Source of the DNA: Comamonadaceae bacterium
GTDB taxonomy: Bacteria > Pseudomonadota > Gammaproteobacteria > Burkholderiales > Burkholderiaceae_C
DNA length: 6,197 nucleotides
Assembly (NCBI GenBank): GCA_947466165.1
Contig: CANIDW010000098.1
Location: 1-6,197, forward strand
Reading direction: 5' to 3'
In this document: in pieces, positions 1 to 5,803 of the stretch
How positions within the stretch are numbered: the stretch's first letter is position 1
How the letters are laid out: every line of letters begins with the position of its first letter
Notes under the pieces: model-generated
Told to the model about the DNA's origin: nothing
Databases searched by the model: none
Seen by the model: only the letters and a program-made list of their open reading frames with translations
Position numbers and translations under genes: made by a program

Positions 1-833
1 CCAAAAATCGTGTCCTGAAAATCCGTGAGTTTGTGGTCGGGCGATTCAAAATCGTTCATCGCCATGCGTATCCAGACCTCACAGCTCTCCGGCGACACCG
101 GGCAGACAAACAAGGCGATCGACTCGCGCAAGTCGGCAATCGCCGCACTGCCGGCCTCGGGCACCTTGGTCAGCACGGCGGTGTAGGGGCCTATCACTTC
201 GTAGCTGTACTCGACCATGGCGCTGGCAGTGGCATGCACCGACGAGCGCGGCTGCACCGCCTTGCAACCGGTGGCCAGCACGCCGGTGGGTGTCATCTGC
301 ACCTCGTAAGCGGGCACGCTGGTGGCGTCGCGGCTGCCCAGCCAGCCTTCGTGCACAAAACCGAAATGCGCCAAATCCAGAAAATTCTCCACCACGCGCG
401 GCGCACTGCTGTTCACCAGGTAGGGTCCGCAATTGACTTTGCGCAGCCGCTCGTCAGCCTCTGCGGCAAACACCGGCAGGGCCTGCTCACCGGGGGCCAG
501 CCGCACCCAGACCAGGCCGTAGGCTTCACGCGCCTCATGGGTGCAGGCGCGGTGGCCGGCCGGCGGCGTGAAGCCCGGTAAAGCCGGAATCCCGCGGCAT
601 TGACCGGCGCCGTCGAACTGCCAGCCGTGGTAAGCGCACTCCAGCTGCCCATCTTGCACGCGGCCCAAGGACAGCTTGGCGCCGCGGTGCGGGCAGCGGT
701 CAGCCCAGGCCTGAAAGCGGCCTTCCGGCGTTTGCCAGATCACCACTTCTTCTTGAAGCAGCAGCACCGCCTTGGGAGAGCCGGCCAGGTCAACGGCCTT
801 GCCGACAGGGTGCCACAGTGTTTTCTCGATCAT
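1..833 (-). CDS. Rieske [2Fe-2S] non-heme iron oxygenase, alpha-subunit type (3' end missing)
   Basis: Predicted cytoplasmic oxygenase component that would take electrons from a separate reductase and use O2 to hydroxylate or demethylate a ring compound. The frame is open from an ATG at 833 (start MIEKTLWHPVGKAV) through the window edge, giving 277 codons. The family is usually about 340-350 residues, so some 70 are missing. The Rieske domain is at about residues 5-110, with cluster ligands Cys47-x-His49 (CPHRGAKL) and Cys66-x2-His69 (CAYHGWQF). The catalytic domain shows the mononuclear iron motif N-x2-D-x2-H-x4-H at residues 150-161 (Asn150, Asp153, His156, His161). A third ligand could be Asp274 or lie beyond the edge. 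The tryptophan-His-Pro start and the spacing recall VanA/PaO-type enzymes, including NdmA/NdmB and HpxD. It follows the purine-type importer and a terminator. Only a weak GGAAA precedes the start. The family call is firm; the substrate is not known. Confidence 0.9.
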   Translation of the reverse strand, partial: MIEKTLWHPVGKAVDLAGSPKAVLLLQEEVVIWQTPEGRFQAWADRCPHRGAKLSLGRVQDGQLECAYHGWQFDGAGQCRGIPALPGFTPPAGHRACTHEAREAYGLVWVRLAPGEQALPVFAAEADERLRKVNCGPYLVNSSAPRVVENFLDLAHFGFVHEGWLGSRDATSVPAYEVQMTPTGVLATGCKAVQPRSSVHATASAMVEYSYEVIGPYTAVLTKVPEAGSAAIADLRESIALFVCPVSPESCEVWIRMAMNDFESPDHKLTDFQDTIF

Positions 834-860
834 GAAGTTTCCACAACAAAACAAGCACTC

Positions 861-916
861 AAAGAAAAAGGGGCTGCCTGAGAGCTGCGCAAACGCCGCT
901 ATTCAAGCAACCCCTT
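861..916 (-). terminator. Rho-independent terminator after the importer operon
   Basis: On the minus strand AAGGGGTTGC (916 to 907) pairs with GCAGCCCCTT (877 to 868). This gives 10 pairs with one G-U wobble. The second arm runs straight into a T tract (TTTTTCTTT, 869 to 861). The 29-base interior is itself structured: AGCGGCG (900-894) and CGCAGCT (889-883) pair with one mismatch around the loop TTTG. It lies 45 bases past the binding-protein stop and ends 27 bases before the Rieske gene start, so it would cut or reduce read-through into that gene. The large interior makes it less canonical than a simple hairpin. Confidence 0.6.
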
Positions 917-920
917 GTGC

Positions 921-948
921 CGTGACGCTCGCCTAAACGTGCGTCACG
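921..948. repeat. Inverted repeat just past the binding-protein stop
   Basis: CGTGACGC (921-928) and GCGTCACG (941-948) are a perfect 8-bp inverted repeat with a 12-base spacer. Inside it, one T-T mismatch is followed by two more pairs, leaving a 6-base loop. It lies 12 bases past the binding-protein stop codon. There is no T tract, so it is not a classical terminator by itself. It may protect the mRNA 3' end, act with the T-tailed hairpin that follows, or be a protein-binding palindrome. Confidence 0.45.
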
Positions 949-960
949 TGTGCCATCCGC

Positions 961-2094
961 TTACTTGCCGGAAGGGATCTTGCCTTCAACGCCCTTGACG
1001 TAGAAGTCAATCTTGCCGCGCCAGTCGTCATCTGCCGCGGTGCCCTTGGCCAGACGCTCTTTGCCGGTGCTGTCCTTGATCGGGCCGGTGAAGACTTCGA
1101 AGGTACCGGCTTTCATGCCCGCCTTGATTTCGTCCACCTTGGCCTTGATGTCTGCAGGCACCACCTCAGCGATCTTGATCAGGTCATTCTGGCCTTCAGC
1201 CACGCCCCAACGGGTGACGGTGTTGCCCTTCCAGGAACCGTCCATGACTTCCTTGATCGACTTCTTGTAGTAGTTGCCCCAGTCTGCGATGGCCGAACCC
1301 AGGTGGGCCTTGCCGCCGAAAGCGCTCATGTCCGAGTCCCAGCCGAAAGCGTACTTGCCGGCCTTGTCAGCGGTTTGCAGCACAGCGGTGGAGTCGGTGT
1401 TTTGCAGCAGAACGTCAGCGCCGCCGTTGATCAGCGTTTGTGCAGCTTCAGACTCTTTCGGTGGATCAAACCAGGTGCTGACCCAGACCACTTTGGTCTT
1501 GATCTTGGGGTTGACCGCCTGAGCGCCCAAGGTGAAAGCGTTGATGTTGCGCAGCACTTCAGGAATCGGGAAAGAACCGACAAAGCCCAGGGTGTTTGTC
1601 TTGGTCATCTTGCCGGCGATCATGCCTGCCAGGTAGGTGTCCTGGTAGAAGCGGGCGTCATAGACGCGCATGTTGTCAGCCGTTTTGTAGCCGGTGGCGT
1701 GCTCAAACTTGATGTCCGGAAAGTCCTTGGCAACCTTGAGCATGGGCTCCATGTAGCCAAAGCTGGTAGCGAAAATGATCTTGTTGCCTTGCTGAGCCAG
1801 GTCACGGATCACGCGCTCGGCATCAGGGCCTTCAGGCACTTTCTCAACAAAGGTGGTCTTGATCTTGTCGCCGTACTCGGCCTCAACAGCCTTGCGACCC
1901 AGGTCATGCGCAAAAGTCCAGCCGGCATCGCCAACCGGACCCACATACACCCAGGCAGCCTTAAGGGGCTCAGCCTTGGGAGCCGCCGCCGCAGGAGCAG
2001 GCGGGGCTTCTTTTTTGCCACAGCCCACCAGCGCGACTGACAAAGTGCCAACCGCAGCCAGCGCGAGCAATGATCGCTTGGAAAAAAATTTCAT
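961..2094 (-). CDS. BMP-family ABC transporter substrate-binding lipoprotein (purine/nucleoside type)
   Basis: Predicted periplasmic receptor that captures the substrate and delivers it to the two permeases encoded upstream. From the ATG at 2094 it is 377 residues, normal for the family. A lipoprotein signal peptide is clear: positive N-terminus (MKFFSKR), hydrophobic core to residue 21, lipobox LVGC at 22-25 with Cys25 as the lipidated residue. An Ala/Pro-rich linker spans about 27-45. The mature domain opens with the BMP/Med signature AAWVYVGPVGDAGWTFAHD (46-64) and keeps later family blocks such as ATSFGYMEPM, DTYLAGMIAG, GFVGSFPIPEV and FGWDSDMSAF. A second ATG at 2097 is in frame, but the ribosome site AAGGA (2101-2105) is only 3 bases from it and 6 from the chosen one. 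It is last in the importer operon. The characterised members PnrA/TmpC, BmpA and NupN bind nucleosides; here the ligand could be a free purine base, judging by the xanthine dehydrogenase next door. That specificity is inference. Confidence 0.93.
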   Translation of the reverse strand: MKFFSKRSLLALAAVGTLSVALVGCGKKEAPPAPAAAAPKAEPLKAAWVYVGPVGDAGWTFAHDLGRKAVEAEYGDKIKTTFVEKVPEGPDAERVIRDLAQQGNKIIFATSFGYMEPMLKVAKDFPDIKFEHATGYKTADNMRVYDARFYQDTYLAGMIAGKMTKTNTLGFVGSFPIPEVLRNINAFTLGAQAVNPKIKTKVVWVSTWFDPPKESEAAQTLINGGADVLLQNTDSTAVLQTADKAGKYAFGWDSDMSAFGGKAHLGSAIADWGNYYKKSIKEVMDGSWKGNTVTRWGVAEGQNDLIKIAEVVPADIKAKVDEIKAGMKAGTFEVFTGPIKDSTGKERLAKGTAADDDWRGKIDFYVKGVEGKIPSGK

Positions 2095-2097
2095 CAT

Positions 2098-2146
2098 GAG
2101 TCCTTCATAAAAAATGCAAAAGCAGCTTCAAAAAAACGAATTCAAC
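2098..2146 (-). other. T-rich leader between second permease and binding protein
   Basis: This short gap is the only real spacing inside the importer operon. Read on the minus strand it holds runs of seven and six T residues, then the ribosome site. I see no stable hairpin. A possible promoter, TTGAAG with a 16-base spacer then TATGAA, would start transcription at about the start codon and is not convincing. The U-rich leader may raise translation of the binding protein, which importers need in excess over membrane parts; that role is inferred. Confidence 0.3.
2101..2105 (-). promoter_or_regulatory. Ribosome binding site of the binding-protein gene
   Basis: AAGGA on the minus strand stands in front of tandem start codons ATGATG. 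The spacing is 3 bases to the first and 6 to the second, which favours the second ATG (2094) as the true start. Confidence 0.6.
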
Positions 2147-3067
2147 TCAAGCACCCGGGTGAAAGGGTTTGCCCATTGAAGCCGGCATGTTACGCCGTAT
2201 CCAGCCCGGATTTCGCGAAATCAGTACCAACACCACAACTGTAGCAAGGTAGGGCAGCATGCTCATGATGGGCGCCGGAACGTCCACGCCCATGCCTTGC
2301 AGCTGCAATTGCAGCATGGTCACACCGCCAAACAGATAAGCACCAAGCAATAGCCGTACCGGGCGCCAGGTGGCAAACACCGTGAGCGCCAGCGCAATCC
2401 AGCCGCGTCCGGCCACCATGCCCTCCACCCACAGGGGTGCATACACCACGCTCAGGTAAGCGCCCGCCACGCCGCACAGGGCGCCGCCGGCCATGACGCA
2501 GGCCATGCGCATCAGGCGCACCCGGTAGCCCAGGCCATGCGCCGACTCGGGGCTTTCACCCACACTACGAAGCACCAAACCAGTGCGCGTGCGCCCGAAA
2601 AACCAGGCAATCGCCAAAGCGGCCAAGAAAGTGAGGTAAACCATGGGGTGCTGCTTGAACAAAGCCGGCCCGACAAAAGGCAGCTCGCTCAGGCCCGGCA
2701 CGGCGTAATTCAGCTGGATGTCGAGCTTTTTGCCCACATAAGCCACGCCGACAAAGGCCGAAAAGCCGCCGCCGAACAAGCTGATGGCCAGGCCGGTGGC
2801 GTACTGGTTGGTGTTGAGCCAGATCACCAGCAAACCGAACAGGGCCGCACCCAGCGCGCCGGCCACCGCACCCGCGGCAAAAGCCAGCCAGGGGTTGCCG
2901 GTGTGAAAGCCCACGGCAAAGCCCACCACGGCGGCCATCAGCATCATGCCTTCGGCGCCCAGGTTGACCACACCGACTTTTTCATTGATCAGCAAACCCA
3001 GACCGGCCAGCGCCAGTGGCGTGCCGGCCGACAAGGTGGCTGCGATCAGCAGGGCCAATTCATTCAT
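2147..3067 (-). CDS. ABC transporter permease, BMP/nucleoside importer class (second permease)
   Basis: Inner-membrane subunit that forms the translocation path with the first permease. From the ATG at 3067 it has 306 residues (start MNELALLIAATLSAGTPLAL), usual for the YufQ/NupP-type member of the pair. About eight to ten hydrophobic segments can be seen. The family block GVVNLGAEGMML lies at residues 32-43, matching the NIGAEG block of its partner. A likely ATPase-coupling loop, RSVGESPESAHGLGYRV, begins near residue 167. The frame stays open upstream to an ATG at 3238, but that stretch is unlike a transporter and lies inside the first permease gene. The chosen start has AAAGG at 7 bases and overlaps the upstream stop as ATGA, typical of translational coupling. 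The C-terminus (MPASMGKPFHPGA) is polar and cytoplasmic in prediction. Confidence 0.92.
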   Translation of the reverse strand: MNELALLIAATLSAGTPLALAGLGLLINEKVGVVNLGAEGMMLMAAVVGFAVGFHTGNPWLAFAAGAVAGALGAALFGLLVIWLNTNQYATGLAISLFGGGFSAFVGVAYVGKKLDIQLNYAVPGLSELPFVGPALFKQHPMVYLTFLAALAIAWFFGRTRTGLVLRSVGESPESAHGLGYRVRLMRMACVMAGGALCGVAGAYLSVVYAPLWVEGMVAGRGWIALALTVFATWRPVRLLLGAYLFGGVTMLQLQLQGMGVDVPAPIMSMLPYLATVVVLVLISRNPGWIRRNMPASMGKPFHPGA

Positions 3068-4131
3068 GCGCCCACCTTTCTGCGGATGCGGTAATTGATC
3101 AGGGTGTCGCAAGCCAGCAGCGAGAACAAGAGCACGCCCTGAAAGATGCCCGTCAAGGCCGACGGCAAGCCGATGCGCGACTGCGCCAGCTCGCCGCCAA
3201 TCAGGAACATGCTGAGCAAGACACTGGCCACCACACAACCCACCGGGTGCAGGCGCCCGACAAAGGCCACGATGATGGCGGTAAAACCGTAACCGGTTGA
3301 GGCATGCGGAATGAGCTGGCCCATCGGCCCGGTCACTTCAAAAGCGCCGGCCATGCCGGCAAAAGCGCCCGACACCAGCATCGAAGACCACAACGCCGAG
3401 CGCGCTGAAAAGCCCGCGTAGCGCGCCGCCGCCGGCGCCAGGCCGCCGACCTGCAACTGGTAACCCCGGTAAGTGCGGGCCATGAACAGCCACACGGCCA
3501 CCACCAGCACCAACGCCACCACCGTGCCCCAGTGCAAGCGGTAGCCGGCCAGCATGCGCGGCATGCCCATGTCAAAGTTAACAGTCTGCGGAAAGTTAAA
3601 ACCCATCGGGTCTTTCCAGGGGCCGAACACCAGGTAACTCAAAAAATGATTGGCCACATACACCAGCATCAGACTGACCAAGATTTCACTGGCGTTAAAG
3701 CGGTCACGCAGCAGCGCTGTGATGCTCGCCCAGAAGGCGCCGCCCAGCATGCCCGCCAGCGCAGCCAGCGGCATGAAAGCCCAGTTGCTCATGCCGACTT
3801 TGTTCATGGTGAACCACATCGCCAGGCCGCCGGCCGCGATGCCGCCCATCAGGTACTGGCCCTCTGCGCCTATGTTCCAAACATTGCTGCGGTAGCACAG
3901 CGCCAGCCCCAGCGCACACAGCACCAGCGAGGTCGACTTGAGCGCCAGCTCGCTGAGCGCGCGCGCACCGTTCCAGGGCTCTATCAAAAACACCTGCAGG
4001 CCGCGCACCGGGTCTGCGCCCAGGGCGACAAACATCACAAAGGCCACCACCACCGTCATGACCAGTGCGATCACGGGCGAGGCGTAGCTCATGGCGCGCG
4101 AAGGCGCGGGCCGGGCTTCAAGCCGCCACAT
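3064..4131 (-). CDS. ABC transporter permease, BMP/nucleoside importer class (first permease)
   Basis: Inner-membrane subunit, 355 residues from the ATG at 4131 (start MWRLEARPAPSRAMSYASP), the usual size for the larger YufP/NupQ-like partner. A short basic cytoplasmic N-terminus leads into a first membrane helix at about 19-38. After an outer loop (GADPVRGLQVFLIEPWNG) come further helices. The family block VWNIGAEGQYLMGG is at 84-97. A likely coupling loop, VGGLAPAAARYAGFSA, lies in the cytoplasmic part of the second half. An in-frame ATG at 4167 would add 12 residues, but GGAGA sits 5 bases from 4131 and the shorter start fits the family. It overlaps the ATPase stop by 14 bases and the next permease by 4, so the three are surely co-translated from one mRNA. 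Substrate cannot be read from the sequence. Confidence 0.92.
   Translation of the reverse strand: MWRLEARPAPSRAMSYASPVIALVMTVVVAFVMFVALGADPVRGLQVFLIEPWNGARALSELALKSTSLVLCALGLALCYRSNVWNIGAEGQYLMGGIAAGGLAMWFTMNKVGMSNWAFMPLAALAGMLGGAFWASITALLRDRFNASEILVSLMLVYVANHFLSYLVFGPWKDPMGFNFPQTVNFDMGMPRMLAGYRLHWGTVVALVLVVAVWLFMARTYRGYQLQVGGLAPAAARYAGFSARSALWSSMLVSGAFAGMAGAFEVTGPMGQLIPHASTGYGFTAIIVAFVGRLHPVGCVVASVLLSMFLIGGELAQSRIGLPSALTGIFQGVLLFSLLACDTLINYRIRRKVGA
3075..3079 (-). promoter_or_regulatory. Ribosome binding site of the second permease gene
   Basis: AAAGG on the minus strand, inside the last codons of the first permease, is 7 bases before the ATG at 3067. It decides the start against the longer frame that opens at 3238. 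Confidence 0.6.
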
Positions 4132-5713
4132 GTGCGTCTCCGGTTGCGGCTGCCTGCCAGAGGCCACTCATCCAGGCGCCCACCAGCTCCACAGTGGCTT
4201 GCTGCGTTGCAATGGACGGCGACAAGCGGCCTTGCGCCATCACGTGCAGGCGGTCACAGATTTCAAACAATTCGTCCAGCTCCTCACTGACCACCAGCAC
4301 CGCACAGCCCGCGTCGCGCAGCGCCAGGATTTCGGCGCGAATTTGCGCCGCCGCGCCCACGTCCACGCCCCAGGTCGGCTGCGAGACGATCAAGAGCTTG
4401 GGCTTGGCCGCGATCTCACGGCCGACAATGAATTTTTGCAGGTTGCCACCCGACAGTGACTTGGCCACCGCCTGCGGCCCGCCGGCCTTGACATTGAAGC
4501 GGGCAATGACGCCGGCCGCCTGCGCCTGCAAGGCGTTTAAGTCGAGCCAACCGCCACGGCTCACGTGCTCGGTGCGCGTCAGCAAGAGGTTGTGCGCCAG
4601 ACTCATGGTGGGCACAGCGCCGCGGCCCAGCCGCTCTTCAGGCACAAAATGCAGGCCCAGAACGCGCCGGCGCTGCGGCGCCAAAGCGCCCGCCGGCTGG
4701 CCGTCAATCAGCACCATGGCCGGGGCTGCCCGCACGTCTTCGCCAGACAGCGCATACAACAACTCGCGCTGGCCGTTTCCCGACACGCCGGCAATGCCCA
4801 CCACCTCGCCGGCACAAACCTGCAAGTCAATGCCGTTCAGGTCCACGCCGAACTGGTCCAGCCGAGCCAGGCTCAAAGCCTGCACTTGCAGCAGCGGCCG
4901 GCCGGTCTGGCCGGGCCGGTGCTCAAGCTGCTGCGGCTCGGCGCCAATCATCAGCCGCGACAGCGAAGCATTGCTTTCTTGCGTCGGGTTGCAAACGCCG
5001 GTGACCTTGCCGCCGCGCAGCACCGTGCAGGCGGTGCACAGCGCACGGATTTCGTGCAGCTTGTGGCTGATGTAGAGAATGCTGCAGCCCTCAGCAGCCA
5101 ACTTGCGCAGCACCACAAAGAGCTTATCCACCGCCTGCGGCGTCAGCACCGAGGTCGGCTCGTCCAGGATCAGCAGGCGCGGTTGGGTCAGCAAGGCACG
5201 GATGATCTCAACGCGCTGCATTTCGCCCACGCTCAGCGTGTGCACCGGCCGCGCCGGGTCAATGTCCAACCCGTATTCAGAAGCCTTGGCCGTGATGCTT
5301 TGCGTCACCTCGGCCAGCGTCAGCTGCTTGTCCAGGCCCAACCAGACGTTTTCTGCCACCGTGATGCTGTCAAACAAATTGAAATGCTGAAACACCATGC
5401 TGATGCCCAGCGCCCTGGCCTCTTGCGGGTTGCGGATGCTCACCGGCACGCCATCGACCCAGATGCTGCCGGCGTCGGGCTTGACCGAGCCGTAGATGAT
5501 CTTCATCAGCGTGGACTTACCGGCGCCGTTTTCGCCCAGCACGGCATGAATTTCACCGGGCTGCACAGTGAGAGAGACCTCGCTGTTGGCCACCACCGCC
5601 GGGTAACGCTTGGTGATGCCGCTGAGCACCAGGCGGGCGCTGGCAGGCGGCGCGGCATGCAAAATGCTGTTTGTCGCTTCAGTCATGCGCAGGCCGGCAA
5701 ATTGAGGCAACAT
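4118..5713 (-). CDS. ABC transporter ATP-binding protein with two nucleotide-binding domains (BMP/nucleoside importer)
   Basis: Energises the importer at the cytoplasmic face; 531 residues, two ABC domains in tandem as in YufO/NupO and RbsA-like ATPases. Domain 1: Walker A GENGAGKST (60-68), Q-loop Gln109, signature LSVGE (160-164), Walker B LLILDEPTS (180-188), switch His217. Domain 2: a degenerate Walker A GVSGNGQRE (309-317) lacking the lysine, signature LSGGN (420-424), a degenerate Walker B LLIVSQPT (440-447) with Ser-Gln in place of Asp-Glu, and Glu instead of the switch His. ATP hydrolysis therefore probably depends on the first Walker motifs, a normal asymmetry for this class. It is the first gene of the operon. 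The start at 5713 has GGGG at a fair distance; the ATG at 5686 (MTEATNS) has a family-like N-terminus but no clear ribosome site. Either is possible. Confidence 0.94.
   Translation of the reverse strand: MLPQFAGLRMTEATNSILHAAPPASARLVLSGITKRYPAVVANSEVSLTVQPGEIHAVLGENGAGKSTLMKIIYGSVKPDAGSIWVDGVPVSIRNPQEARALGISMVFQHFNLFDSITVAENVWLGLDKQLTLAEVTQSITAKASEYGLDIDPARPVHTLSVGEMQRVEIIRALLTQPRLLILDEPTSVLTPQAVDKLFVVLRKLAAEGCSILYISHKLHEIRALCTACTVLRGGKVTGVCNPTQESNASLSRLMIGAEPQQLEHRPGQTGRPLLQVQALSLARLDQFGVDLNGIDLQVCAGEVVGIAGVSGNGQRELLYALSGEDVRAAPAMVLIDGQPAGALAPQRRRVLGLHFVPEERLGRGAVPTMSLAHNLLLTRTEHVSRGGWLDLNALQAQAAGVIARFNVKAGGPQAVAKSLSGGNLQKFIVGREIAAKPKLLIVSQPTWGVDVGAAAQIRAEILALRDAGCAVLVVSEELDELFEICDRLHVMAQGRLSPSIATQQATVELVGAWMSGLWQAAATGDAHVAA
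4137..4141 (-). promoter_or_regulatory. Ribosome binding site of the first permease gene
   Basis: GGAGA on the minus strand, within the ATPase gene end, is 5 bases from the ATG at 4131. It supports that start over the in-frame ATG at 4167, which lies upstream of this site. Confidence 0.55.
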
Positions 5714-5803
5714 GGCAGAGCCCCATGAAACGGGGGCCCGATGTGTCTGAAAGCGTCTGATATTTCATGTCTGTTCAACCATGCAACTAATGTGCCGATG
5801 CTT
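5714..5803. promoter_or_regulatory. Divergent promoter region between importer operon and xdhA
   Basis: Transcription of both flanking genes must start from this short region or from inside the genes. Leftward elements are weak: TTGCAT (minus strand, from 5786), an 18-base spacer and TATCAG are the best I see. No good rightward -35/-10 pair stands out, which would suit activator-dependent control. The GTCTG repeats lie centrally, so one bound regulator could control both directions. No regulator gene is in the window. Confidence 0.45.
5745..5774 (+). repeat. Three GTCTG direct repeats, candidate operator
   Basis: GTCTGA occurs at 5745-5750 and 5755-5760, exactly 10 bp apart and so on the same face of the helix. 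A third copy, GTCTGT, is at 5769-5774, 14 bp further. The array is in the middle of the divergent intergenic region. The copies are short, so chance is not excluded. Confidence 0.35.

Noticed and set aside
33..581. 182-residue plus-strand open frame
   Set aside because: It lies antisense to the Rieske oxygenase, whose motifs are unmistakable. Its own translation is rich in His, Arg, Gly and Gln with no domain, typical of a GC-rich shadow.
79..652. Two short minus-strand frames (79-432 and 413-652)
   Set aside because: They are in a different frame from the Rieske gene and overlap it; the real gene runs off the window edge without a stop.
1303..2040. 245-residue plus-strand frame opposite the binding-protein gene
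   Set aside because: Antisense shadow; no ribosome site, no recognisable family, while the minus strand encodes an intact BMP lipoprotein.
3068..3238. 57-residue N-terminal extension of the second permease
   Set aside because: It overlaps the first permease gene, lacks permease character, and the start at 3067 has a good ribosome site and an ATGA overlap.
5711..5727. Short inverted repeat CATGG/CCATG around the ATPase start codon
   Set aside because: Only 5 bp with a 7-base loop. It could hide the start codon in a hairpin, but this is too weak to report as a regulatory element.
4565..5728. 387-residue plus-strand frame opposite the ATPase
   Set aside because: Long only because of the GC-rich complementary codons. 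The composition (His, Gln, Arg, Ala) is not protein-like and the minus strand has all ABC motifs.
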